A stretch of DNA of 6,034 nt from an uncultured Eubacteriales bacterium (GCA_900321915.1 ONXW01000104.1:1-6034); one strand, 5' to 3'; numbered from the stretch's first letter, positions 1-5,607 are shown. The notes: a model not told the origin generated them from the letters alone. Translations and numbers: made by a program.

Positions 1-7
1 ATAACAG

Positions 8-64
8 AATCCCCCTCGCGACCGCGCGCACTGCATTGCAGCGATGCCGGAACGGAGGGGGATT
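8..64 (-). terminator. Inverted repeat downstream of the Na/Pi cotransporter gene, possible terminator
   Basis: The arms AATCCCCCTC (8-17) and GAGGGGGATT (55-64) are perfect 10-bp complements separated by 37 nt. They lie 14 nt beyond the transporter stop codon in its direction of transcription. The GC-rich loop contains a smaller palindrome (CTGCATTGCAG). No T-run follows the distal arm, so this is not a canonical intrinsic terminator. It could be a weak terminator, a 3'-end stabilising hairpin, or part of a structure that continues outside the window. The pairing is seen; the function is inferred. Confidence 0.35.
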
Positions 65-78
65 TATCTGTTTCAGGT

Positions 79-2343
79 TTATTTGTTTTTCTTGTCTTTC
101 TTTTTGCTCTTTTTCTTCTTCAGCTTGTCCTCGAGCTTTTCTTTTTCTTTTTTCTTTTCCTTGTCTTTCTCTTTGTCTTTGGCTTTATCCTTTTCTTTCT
201 CCTGCGGCAGGATGCCGGTTTCCCAGCTGGCCGGTCCGTCAGGCCCGACAGATGGGGCGGGTTCGGCAGGTTCGGCAGGCGCTGCGGGCACGGGAAGGAT
301 TACGGATTGAATCGGAAGGGCAGCTCTCTCTTTCGGTTCCGCATCCGCGGCAGGGCCTGCATCCGCGGCAGGGCGTACATCCGCGGCAGGCATTGTATCC
401 GCGGGAAGTCCTGCGTTCACGGAAAGGCCTGTATTCGCGGGAAGCCCTGTATCGGAAGAAGATTCCGCGAAAAGACGGTTCTCCGCCGGCTCCTGCGGCA
501 TTGCGGGAGCCTCCGAATCTGTTCCGGGTGCTGCGGGAACAGGCACTTCAGGCTGAACCATGGGCGGCAGCGAGTACTTGGCGAGGAATTCCTCCACGTG
601 GTTATTGAATTCGGGACCTTCTTCTTTCTTAATGTAGTCCAGATACCCGTGGGCGTCGAATTCATCCGTCTCGGTAAGGAGCAGGTCCACCGCGATGTTG
701 CTGCAGTGGTCGGAGATACGCTCCAGGCTGGTGCAGATATCCGTCAGGCTGAAGCCCAGGTCGATGGTGCAGTCCCCGCGCTGCAGGCGGACGCTGTGGC
801 GGCGCTTCACCTCGATATTCAGGCTGTCAATGACTTCCTCCAGGGGCTCTACCATGCGGGCCAGCCTAAGGTCGCCGGTCTTGAATGCCTGGACCGTGAT
901 GCGGGTAATCTCATTCACGGCGCTGCGGAACACATCCAGCTCCTGTACAGCCTCCGCGGAAAACGAGAGATTCCGGTCGGCCATGCTTTTGGACGTCTCC
1001 GTGATGTTGAGGGCATGGTCGCTGAGCCGCTCCAGATCGTTGATGCAGCGCTGCATGACGGAGAGGAGCTGGACCTCCCGCCTGCTCAGCTTTCCGTTGT
1101 TGATTCGTACAAGATAGGTGCCGATCTGGTCCTCATAGGTATCTATCAGGCTTTCCAGGCCCACGACTTCCTGGGCGGTATCCGCCCTGAAATCGGTGAT
1201 CAGGCCCATGGCCTTCTCAGTGATAATGCGGGTATACTCCGCCATATCCCTGGTACATCCCAGGGCTTTTTCCAGAGCGAAAGGCGGGTTGGAGAGGAAC
1301 AGGGGATCCAGGACGGCCAGGGCGCTTCTGGATTCGGCTTCCTGGCGCTCCCTCGCGTCCTCCGGGATGGTTTTCATGGCCATCCGGACCAGGACATCGG
1401 AGAACGGAAGCATCAGCGGGGACGCGACGAAGTTGATCAGAGTGTGGATCGCGGCGATTCCCACCATGCCGGCCGGCTTCGACAGGAAACTGAAATGCAG
1501 GAACAGGTTCAGGGTGTAGAACAGAACCATGAAAGTACCCGCTTTGATGACATTAAAATACAGGTGCATCAGGGCGGCGCGCTTACCGTTTTTGCCGGCG
1601 CTCAGGGAGGACAGGATGGCGGTGATACAGGTACCGACCTCCGCGCCGACGACCACCGGGATCGCCATGCCCCAGGTGACGGTGATGGAGAGGGAGAGCG
1701 CCTGCAGGACACCGATGGTTCCGGCGGAGCTCTGGATGATCATGGTAAAGACGATACCTACCACAAAGCCCACGATGGGATTGCTGAAGGAAGTCAGGAA
1801 TTCAATAAAAGAAGGAGAATCCTTCAGCGGCGCCACGGAGCTGGACATCATCTGCATTCCGAACATCAGCACGGAGAAACCGATTAATATAGAAGCGATG
1901 TTTTTTCTCCGGTCTGATTTGGAAAACATCAGGATGGCGACACCAATCAGGGCGAGATAGGGGGTAAATGTCGCCGGCTTGAACAGGGTCAGCAGGATAC
2001 TGTCGCTGCTGATGGCGTTTAAGCTCAGGAGCCATGCGGTAAAGGTAGTACCCAGGTTGGCTCCGAGGATAATGTTGACAGCCTGCTCCAGCTTCATGAT
2101 GCCGGAATTGACGAGACCGACGACCATGACGGTTGAGGCGGAGGAGGACTGCACGAGGGCGGTTACGCCAACGCCGAACAGCCAGGAAGAAAACTTATTT
2201 TTGGTGACGCCGGCGAGAAGACTTTCCAGTTTGCCGCCGGATGCCTGGGTCAGGCCGCCGCTCATGACACTCATTCCGTACAGGAAAAGAGCCAGGCCGC
2301 CGATAAGGCCGCCGATGAGCGCCAGCACTTCAATTGGACTCAT
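79..2343 (-). CDS. Na+/phosphate-type cotransporter with C-terminal PhoU domain and charged tail
   Basis: This 754-aa membrane protein belongs to the NptA/YjbB-like Na/Pi cotransporter family, which imports or balances phosphate using the sodium gradient. Two inverted membrane repeats are visible, with signature motifs QSSSAS (residues 65-70) and QSSAGT (204-209). Hydrophobic segments run through about residues 5-320. A cytoplasmic PhoU-like helical domain follows (about 355-565), with the two metal-binding motifs LERLSDHALNI (437-447) and LERISDHCSNI (540-550). From about residue 595 the protein becomes low-complexity: a Pro/Ala/Glu linker, 6-residue repeats (631-670) and a Lys/Glu/Asp tail (715-754). 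Relatives usually end soon after PhoU, so the tail is odd. The start at 2343 is preferred over in-frame upstream codons (to 2505) because GGAG lies 7 nt upstream and MSPIEVLALIGG begins the first membrane helix. It is transcribed divergently from the neighbouring operon. The family call is firm; the transported ion is inferred from the family. Confidence 0.93.
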   Translation of the reverse strand: MSPIEVLALIGGLIGGLALFLYGMSVMSGGLTQASGGKLESLLAGVTKNKFSSWLFGVGVTALVQSSSASTVMVVGLVNSGIMKLEQAVNIILGANLGTTFTAWLLSLNAISSDSILLTLFKPATFTPYLALIGVAILMFSKSDRRKNIASILIGFSVLMFGMQMMSSSVAPLKDSPSFIEFLTSFSNPIVGFVVGIVFTMIIQSSAGTIGVLQALSLSITVTWGMAIPVVVGAEVGTCITAILSSLSAGKNGKRAALMHLYFNVIKAGTFMVLFYTLNLFLHFSFLSKPAGMVGIAAIHTLINFVASPLMLPFSDVLVRMAMKTIPEDARERQEAESRSALAVLDPLFLSNPPFALEKALGCTRDMAEYTRIITEKAMGLITDFRADTAQEVVGLESLIDTYEDQIGTYLVRINNGKLSRREVQLLSVMQRCINDLERLSDHALNITETSKSMADRNLSFSAEAVQELDVFRSAVNEITRITVQAFKTGDLRLARMVEPLEEVIDSLNIEVKRRHSVRLQRGDCTIDLGFSLTDICTSLERISDHCSNIAVDLLLTETDEFDAHGYLDYIKKEEGPEFNNHVEEFLAKYSLPPMVQPEVPVPAAPGTDSEAPAMPQEPAENRLFAESSSDTGLPANTGLSVNAGLPADTMPAADVRPAADAGPAADAEPKERAALPIQSVILPVPAAPAEPAEPAPSVGPDGPASWETGILPQEKEKDKAKDKEKDKEKKKEKEKLEDKLKKKKSKKKDKKNK
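82..201 (-). repeat. Polypurine tract encoding the Lys/Glu/Asp-rich C-terminal tail
   Basis: The last 40 codons of the cotransporter (residues 715-754) are almost entirely Lys, Glu and Asp, with KEKDK and DKEK units recurring. The plus strand is therefore about nine-tenths pyrimidine over 120 bp, and the mRNA is correspondingly purine-rich. Such tracts change length by slippage and can form triplex DNA. At protein level the tail would be highly charged and disordered or helical, on the cytoplasmic side after PhoU. Confidence 0.8.
346..453 (-). repeat. Six-copy 18-bp tandem repeat inside the cotransporter gene
   Basis: Six consecutive 18-bp units encode residues 631-666 of the cotransporter: DTGLPA, NTGLSV, NAGLPA, DTMPAA, DVRPAA, DAGPAA, with a partial seventh unit DAEP. 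The units at the protein's C-terminal side (346-399) are most alike in DNA, sharing ATCCGCGGCAGG, and the others have diverged. The repeat stays in frame, so copy number could vary without breaking the gene. It probably forms a flexible linker between the PhoU domain and the charged tail. Confidence 0.85.
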
Positions 2344-2417
2344 ATGAATTCTCCGTTTTCTGAAAAAAATGCCTATTGATCGCAGTACAACAGTTATGTT
2401 TATTATTTGTCTTTTCC

Positions 2418-2446
2418 ATAATAACGGATTCTTTCCGGAATAGCAA
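2418..2446 (-). promoter_or_regulatory. Probable sigma-A promoter of the cotransporter gene
   Basis: Read on the minus strand, TTGCTA (2441-2446) is followed after exactly 17 bp by TATTAT (2418-2423), matching the consensus at 4/6 and 5/6 positions. Transcription would start near 2411, giving a leader of about 68 nt before the ATG at 2343. No hairpin or T-run typical of an attenuator was seen in this leader. Confidence 0.5.
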
Positions 2447-2460
2447 TTAGAGAATCTGCA

Positions 2461-2469
2461 TGATATAAT
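2461..2469 (+). promoter_or_regulatory. Possible distal extended -10 promoter of the five-gene operon
   Basis: TGATATAAT is a perfect extended -10 element (TGn followed by TATAAT). The sequence 17 bp upstream, TAGCAA (2441-2446), is a poor -35, as is usual for extended -10 promoters. Transcription would start near 2476, over 100 nt before the 81-aa gene. That RNA would include both arms of the inverted repeat at 2532-2582, which an RNA from the proximal promoter would not. AT-rich DNA often contains TATAAT by chance, so confidence is limited. Confidence 0.3.
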
Positions 2470-2487
2470 AGTGGAAATATCTGTTCT

Positions 2488-2501
2488 TTGATGAGTATCA
2501 A
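2488..2501. promoter_or_regulatory. Operator-like inverted repeat in the divergent control region
   Basis: TTGAT-GAGT-ATCAA forms a 5-bp dyad with a 4-bp centre. It lies upstream of the proximal plus-strand promoter and upstream of the minus-strand promoter. This position would suit a regulator acting on both directions, but the dyad is short enough to be chance. Confidence 0.2.
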
Positions 2502-2512
2502 CCAAAAATCAA

Positions 2513-2526
2513 TGAAAACGATTGCA
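2513..2526 (+). promoter_or_regulatory. Candidate catabolite-responsive element (CcpA/LacI-family operator)
   Basis: TGAAAACGATTGCA matches the Firmicutes cre consensus TGWAANCGNTNWCA at 13 of 14 positions, with the single mismatch at the W near the 3' end. It has the central CG typical of LacI-family operators. It overlaps the proximal -35 hexamer (2522-2527), so a bound repressor would block polymerase. If functional, the operon would respond to carbon status or to a LacI-family regulator encoded elsewhere. The match is seen; the regulator is inferred. Confidence 0.4.
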
Positions 2527-2549
2527 TTTTCCTGAAAGCCGTATATAAT
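2522..2549 (+). promoter_or_regulatory. Probable proximal promoter of the five-gene operon
   Basis: A perfect -10, TATAAT (2544-2549), is preceded after 16 bp by TTGCAT (2522-2527), which matches only the first half of the -35 consensus. Transcription would begin near 2556, about 30 nt before the 81-aa gene's ATG and just upstream of its Shine-Dalgarno sequence. The weak -35 overlapped by a cre-like site suggests a regulated promoter. Confidence 0.5.
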
Positions 2550-2582
2550 GTGTGAAAAAAATAACAAACAGGAGGCTTTCAG
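2532..2582 (+). repeat. Inverted repeat whose right arm covers part of the ribosome binding site
   Basis: CTGAAAGCC (2532-2540) and GGCTTTCAG (2574-2582) are perfect 9-bp complements separated by 33 nt. The right arm includes the last two bases of the GGAGG Shine-Dalgarno (2571-2575) of the 81-aa gene and ends 2 nt before its ATG. The left arm lies upstream of the predicted proximal start site. The hairpin could therefore form only in a longer RNA, such as one from the distal promoter. The pairing is seen; any effect on translation is inferred. Confidence 0.45.
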
Positions 2583-2584
2583 TT

Positions 2585-2830
2585 ATGAAGATGAAAATGT
2601 TTAAAATTGATAATATGGAAAAGCTGATGGAACAGGTAAACAAGTGCAGGGGAGACGTCTATGTCATCGACGACAACGGCGACAGGCTGAACCTGAAAAG
2701 CAAGCTGGCCCAGTTTGTGGCCCTGACAAAGATGTTCCACTCCGACAGGATTGAATCCTTCTCCCTGGAAACCACAAGGGAGGATGACTCTTTCCGCCTG
2801 ATGGAGTTCATGTTTGAAGGAAACCGGTAA
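2585..2830 (+). CDS. Small protein of 81 aa, possible HPr-like fold
   Basis: This is a soluble 81-aa protein with no membrane segment or signal peptide. The ATG at 2585 is chosen because GGAGG (2571-2575) lies 9 nt upstream; an in-frame GTG at 2552 has no comparable site. The middle (GDVYVIDDNGDRLNLKSKL, about residues 24-42) followed by helix and strand-like segments recalls the second half of the PTS phosphocarrier HPr, with its strand, N-x-K-S segment and helix order. The phosphorylatable His of HPr is not present in a matching context, so phosphotransfer is unlikely. It may be a regulatory or scaffold homologue, or the likeness may be superficial. Similar small Clostridia proteins are, to my knowledge, uncharacterised. 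It is the first gene of the operon, 64 nt ahead of the esterase. Coding status is likely; function is unknown. Confidence 0.75.
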   Translation: MKMKMFKIDNMEKLMEQVNKCRGDVYVIDDNGDRLNLKSKLAQFVALTKMFHSDRIESFSLETTREDDSFRLMEFMFEGNR

Positions 2831-2894
2831 CTGCCGGCCCGGAAACCGTACGTCCCCGCGCACTTGCAATACTAGTAATGGAGAGTCTGTATCG

Positions 2895-3647
2895 ATGAAC
2901 AGAAGAGAGACAAGCTGGTTCAGCAACCGCCTGAACCGGGAGATGCATATTCTGGTGTACGGGGACGGCGGCTGGCCGCTTCTGGTCTTCCAGACCCAGA
3001 ACAGCAAATGCGGCAACTATGAAGACTTCGGTATGATTGACACACTGTCGGATTACATTGACGGCGGCAGGATCCAGGTATTCTGCGTGGATTCGGTGGA
3101 TGAGGACAGCTGGTCGAACGAGAACGGGGACAAGGCCTGGCGCGCATGGTACCAGGAGAGCTATTACCACTATATTATTGAAGAGGTGCTTCCGTATATT
3201 CACGGGGAGAACCATTCCGACCGCAGGCCCATCGCGACGGGCTGCAGCATGGGCGCGACCCACGCCGCCATCGTCTGCCTGCGGAGACCGGACCTTTTTG
3301 AGGGCATGATCGCGCTGTCGGGCGTTTACGACGCGAGGTATTTTTTCGGAAACTGGATGAACCCGACGCTGTACGACAATTCCCCGGTGGATTTCATCGC
3401 GGGGATGCCCGCGGACCATCCCTATGTCGCCCTGTACAACAGCAGGAAGTTTATTTTCTGCGTCGGCCAGGGGGCCTGGGAGGACGAGGGAATTCACACC
3501 CAGAGAGTCCTGGACTCTTATTTCCGATCCAAAGGAATTGAAATCTGGTGCGATTTCTGGGGCAATGACGTGAATCACGACTGGCCCTGGTGGAAGAAAC
3601 AGATCCGCTATTTCCTGCCGATAGTGCTGGCGCACTGCGGCGCGTAA
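2895..3647 (+). CDS. Alpha/beta-hydrolase esterase family protein (COG4947-like)
   Basis: This 250-aa cytoplasmic protein resembles the COG4947 esterase/lipase-superfamily group. The nucleophile elbow GCSMG (116-120) places the catalytic Ser at 118. The C-terminal NDVNHDWPWWKKQ segment (224-236) holds the probable catalytic His228 in a context typical of this group. The acidic residue may be Glu196 or Asp197 in the GQGAWEDEG stretch. There is no signal peptide or membrane helix. The start at 2895 is preferred over the upstream in-frame ATG at 2814, which lies inside the preceding gene. GGAG (2880-2883) sits 11 nt upstream, a rather long spacing. The ATP-grasp gene begins 18 nt after its stop, so the two are probably co-translated. 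Related proteins hydrolyse acyl esters or thioesters; the substrate here is unknown. The fold is firm, the exact chemistry is inferred. Confidence 0.88.
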   Translation: MNRRETSWFSNRLNREMHILVYGDGGWPLLVFQTQNSKCGNYEDFGMIDTLSDYIDGGRIQVFCVDSVDEDSWSNENGDKAWRAWYQESYYHYIIEEVLPYIHGENHSDRRPIATGCSMGATHAAIVCLRRPDLFEGMIALSGVYDARYFFGNWMNPTLYDNSPVDFIAGMPADHPYVALYNSRKFIFCVGQGAWEDEGIHTQRVLDSYFRSKGIEIWCDFWGNDVNHDWPWWKKQIRYFLPIVLAHCGA

Positions 3648-3665
3648 TACAGAAAGGAGAAAACC

Positions 3666-4859
3666 GTGAATTTCGTTTTCATTTCCCCGCAGTTCCCCCA
3701 TACCTACTGGAATTTCTGTGACCGCCTGAAAAGGAACGGGGTAAATGTCCTCGGTATCGGCGATACGCCCTATGACGCCCTGGACTGGAATGTGAAGAAT
3801 TCCCTCACCGAATACTACTGGGTGGACAGCCTGGAGAATTACGACCAGGTGTTCCGGGCGGTGGCATTTTTCAGCTTCAAGTACGGCAAGATCGACTGGC
3901 TGGAATCCAACAATGAGTACTGGCTGGAGCAGGACGCAAAGCTCAGGACTGAGTTCCACATCACGTCCGGCATCGGCAGCGAGGATATCCAGAAGTACAA
4001 GAGCAAGGCCGACATGAAGAAGTATTACGCCGCCGCGGGGGTTCCGACCGCCCGCCAGACGGTGGTTTCCACAAAAGAGGCGGCGGAGGAGTTTATTAAA
4101 ACCGTGGATTACCCGGTGATTGTGAAGCCGGAGATCGGCGTCGGCGCCAATGATACCCACAAGCTCTCCTCGCAGGAGGATCTGGACGCGTTCTTTGCGG
4201 CGCTTCCGGAGGTTCCCTATGTCATGGAGGAATTTGTGGACGGAGATCTCCGCTCCTATGACGCCATCATTGATTCCAAGGGCGATCCGGTGTTTGAATC
4301 CATGACGGTATGGCCGGTCCCGGTCATGGATACCGTTGAGGAGCACAAGGACCTGAACTATTATACCGCGGCCAAACTCCCGGCGGGTCTCCAGAAGGCG
4401 GGACGCGCCACAGTCAAGGCATTCGGCGTAAAGAGCCGTTTTGTGCACCTGGAGTTCTTCCGCCTCCGCAAAACAAAGGCGGGACTGGGCAAAAAGGGCG
4501 ATTTCGCGGGCCTGGAGGTCAATATGCGCCCGGCCGGCGGCTATACGCCCGACATGATGAATTTTGCCCACTCCATCGATGTGTACCAGATCTGGGCGGA
4601 TATGGTAACCGCGGACAAGCGGCTGTTCCCGGAGAGCGGGGATGACCAGTTCTGCGTCTATGCCGGCCGCAGGGATATCTATTCCTACGTGCACACCCAC
4701 GGGGAGATCATGGAAAAGTACGGCAGCTGCATGGTGATGCAGGAAGAGATGCCGGAGATGATGGTCCCGCAGATGGGAAACCGCATGTATACCGTCAAGC
4801 TTAAGACAGAGGAAGAGGCGGAGGAATTTATCCGCTTCGTGCAGGAGAAGGAGGATTAA
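3666..4859 (+). CDS. ATP-grasp domain carboxylate ligase
   Basis: This 397-aa enzyme has the ATP-grasp architecture shared with carbamoyl-phosphate synthase large subunits and carboxylate-amine ligases: ATP activates a carboxylate as acyl phosphate, then an amine or thiol attacks. An N-terminal Rossmann-like pre-ATP-grasp region (about 1-105) is followed by the ATP-grasp core (about 110-320). Visible motifs are VIVKPEIGVG (151-160, ATP-binding Lys154), VMEEF (186-190, adenine-contacting strand), HLEFF (261-265) and GLEVNMRPAGG (282-292), where Glu284 and Asn286 are the expected Mg2+ ligands. A C-terminal cap (about 325-397) completes the fold. It starts with GTG, supported by AGGAG (3655-3659) 6 nt upstream; no better in-frame ATG exists. 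Substrates cannot be read from the sequence. Its tight pairing with the esterase suggests that both act on the same small molecule or peptide. Family call firm, product unknown. Confidence 0.9.
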   Translation: MNFVFISPQFPHTYWNFCDRLKRNGVNVLGIGDTPYDALDWNVKNSLTEYYWVDSLENYDQVFRAVAFFSFKYGKIDWLESNNEYWLEQDAKLRTEFHITSGIGSEDIQKYKSKADMKKYYAAAGVPTARQTVVSTKEAAEEFIKTVDYPVIVKPEIGVGANDTHKLSSQEDLDAFFAALPEVPYVMEEFVDGDLRSYDAIIDSKGDPVFESMTVWPVPVMDTVEEHKDLNYYTAAKLPAGLQKAGRATVKAFGVKSRFVHLEFFRLRKTKAGLGKKGDFAGLEVNMRPAGGYTPDMMNFAHSIDVYQIWADMVTADKRLFPESGDDQFCVYAGRRDIYSYVHTHGEIMEKYGSCMVMQEEMPEMMVPQMGNRMYTVKLKTEEEAEEFIRFVQEKED

Positions 4860-4877
4860 TCAGGGAAAACTGATTAA
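4856..4877 (+). other. Intercistronic stem-loop overlapping the ATP-grasp stop codon
   Basis: TTAATCAG (4856-4863) and CTGATTAA (4870-4877) form a perfect 8-bp stem with a 6-nt loop (GGAAAA). The left arm includes the ATP-grasp stop codon. No T-run follows and the stem is AT-rich, so it is not a strong terminator. It may affect coupling to, or mRNA stability around, the downstream membrane-protein gene. Confidence 0.4.
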
Positions 4878-4893
4878 GAATGGGGCCTGAGTT

Positions 4894-5295
4894 ATGAAAC
4901 ACAGAATTTTTAACAACCTGCTTCTGGCGCTGCTTTTTGTCTACCGCTACCGGCTGATGCAGGCAAACCGGGAGAATATAGATGCCTTTTTCAACCTGGG
5001 CATGGAAGTCCCGAAGTATGTCAATTACGGTATCCTGTTTGTCCAGTGGATTCCGCTGGTAATCATTGTGATGGCGTTTTTCGCGAATCTCCTGCCGGTG
5101 CCGCTGGATATCATCCTCAGCGATTTCACCTGCATTATGTGCGTCGTGGCGTTCCTGATTGAGACCGGCCAGCTGATGCTGGGCCAGACATTCCTGGGAA
5201 CCATCGGCACGGAGAGGCCGATGCTGGACGCCGTGGTCTTCGTCATCGCCCTGTTCTCGATACTGTGCAGCAGGACTGTGCGGGACGAGCTGTAG
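4894..5295 (+). CDS. Small multi-pass membrane protein, function unknown
   Basis: This is a 133-aa hydrophobic protein that I do not recognise. Membrane segments are visible at about residues 44-65 (around QWIPLVIIVMAFF), 73-90 (around FTCIMCVVAFLI) and 110-127 (around VVFVIALFSILC), with a possible short N-terminal segment at 7-18. The N-terminus and the loop at 16-42 are charged (RYR, RENID). The C-terminus ends SRTVRDEL. No catalytic motif is evident. The ATG at 4894 has only a weak GGGG (4882-4885) 8 nt upstream, so translation may depend on coupling with the ATP-grasp gene 34 nt earlier. An internal ATG at 4957 has no better site. It could be an exporter partner, membrane anchor or unrelated passenger of the operon. 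Confidence 0.7.
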   Translation: MKHRIFNNLLLALLFVYRYRLMQANRENIDAFFNLGMEVPKYVNYGILFVQWIPLVIIVMAFFANLLPVPLDIILSDFTCIMCVVAFLIETGQLMLGQTFLGTIGTERPMLDAVVFVIALFSILCSRTVRDEL

Positions 5296-5356
5296 GATGC
5301 ATAAGGATACTGTGGAAAGTACAAACCTCGCGGACAGCACAGGAGGGGGAACAGAT

Positions 5357-5581
5357 ATGTTTAATTTTACCGAAGAAGAGATGGCCGGAATCATCAGCGA
5401 GAGCGAAAAGCTGGATGCTCTCCGTGAGAAGTTCCGCAGGGAGATGCAGCTCGTCGACGAGTATCCCGACATGGAAGAGCGCTATACGCTCATGATGGAG
5501 GCAAAAGACCGCGTCTCGGAGCAGAGCGAGGTCCTGGCCCGCCTGGTTGCGGACTGCGTGCGCGCCCACCGGGGAGAATAA
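5357..5581 (+). CDS. Small charged helical protein of 74 aa, function unknown
   Basis: This is a 74-aa soluble protein rich in Glu, Arg, Met and Leu, with a heptad-like pattern compatible with one or two long helices or a short coiled coil (about residues 5-70, broken by the Pro at about 37). I do not recognise the family. The start at 5357 is chosen because AGGAGG (5341-5346) lies 10 nt upstream. An in-frame ATG at 5297, directly after the previous stop, lacks a properly spaced site and would add 20 polar residues. It is the last gene of the apparent operon, 61 nt after the membrane protein, and a hairpin follows its stop codon. It could be an adaptor or small regulator; nothing in the sequence decides this. 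Confidence 0.65.
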   Translation: MFNFTEEEMAGIISESEKLDALREKFRREMQLVDEYPDMEERYTLMMEAKDRVSEQSEVLARLVADCVRAHRGE

Positions 5582-5582
5582 A

Positions 5583-5607
5583 AACCGTGCGGCTTCGACC
5601 GCCGGTT
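5583..5607 (+). terminator. Hairpin at the end of the five-gene operon
   Basis: AACCG (5583-5587) pairs with CGGTT (5603-5607), and GCGG (5589-5592) with CCGC (5599-5602). This makes a 9-bp stem with one bulged T (5588) and a CTTCGA loop, starting 1 nt after the 74-aa gene's stop. The following sequence (GATTGACATTT) is only mildly T-rich, so termination may be partial. The -35 of the next promoter begins 3 nt downstream. Confidence 0.45.

Noticed and set aside
307..1887. A 526-codon open frame on the plus strand opposite the cotransporter gene
   Set aside because: It is a shadow of the transporter's coding frame. Its Gly/His/Asp/Gln-rich translation lacks domain features, while the opposite strand has QSSSA and PhoU motifs.
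2344..2505. In-frame N-terminal extension of the cotransporter
   Set aside because: The added 54 residues are non-conserved in character and would cover the predicted promoter. The ATG at 2343 has a well-spaced GGAG and begins the first membrane helix.
2814..2894. Upstream in-frame ATG extending the esterase by 27 residues
   Set aside because: It lies within the 3' end of the 81-aa gene, encodes low-complexity polar residues and lacks a spaced Shine-Dalgarno. The ATG at 2895 has GGAG.
2808..4700. A 630-codon open frame on the minus strand opposite the esterase and ATP-grasp genes
   Set aside because: It is antisense to two genes with clear family motifs. The translation has no recognisable domain, and it has no convincing ribosome site. 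Biased GC-rich codons on the plus strand leave this frame open.
5297..5356. Earlier in-frame ATG for the 74-aa protein
   Set aside because: No properly spaced ribosome site precedes 5297, whereas AGGAGG lies 10 nt before 5357.
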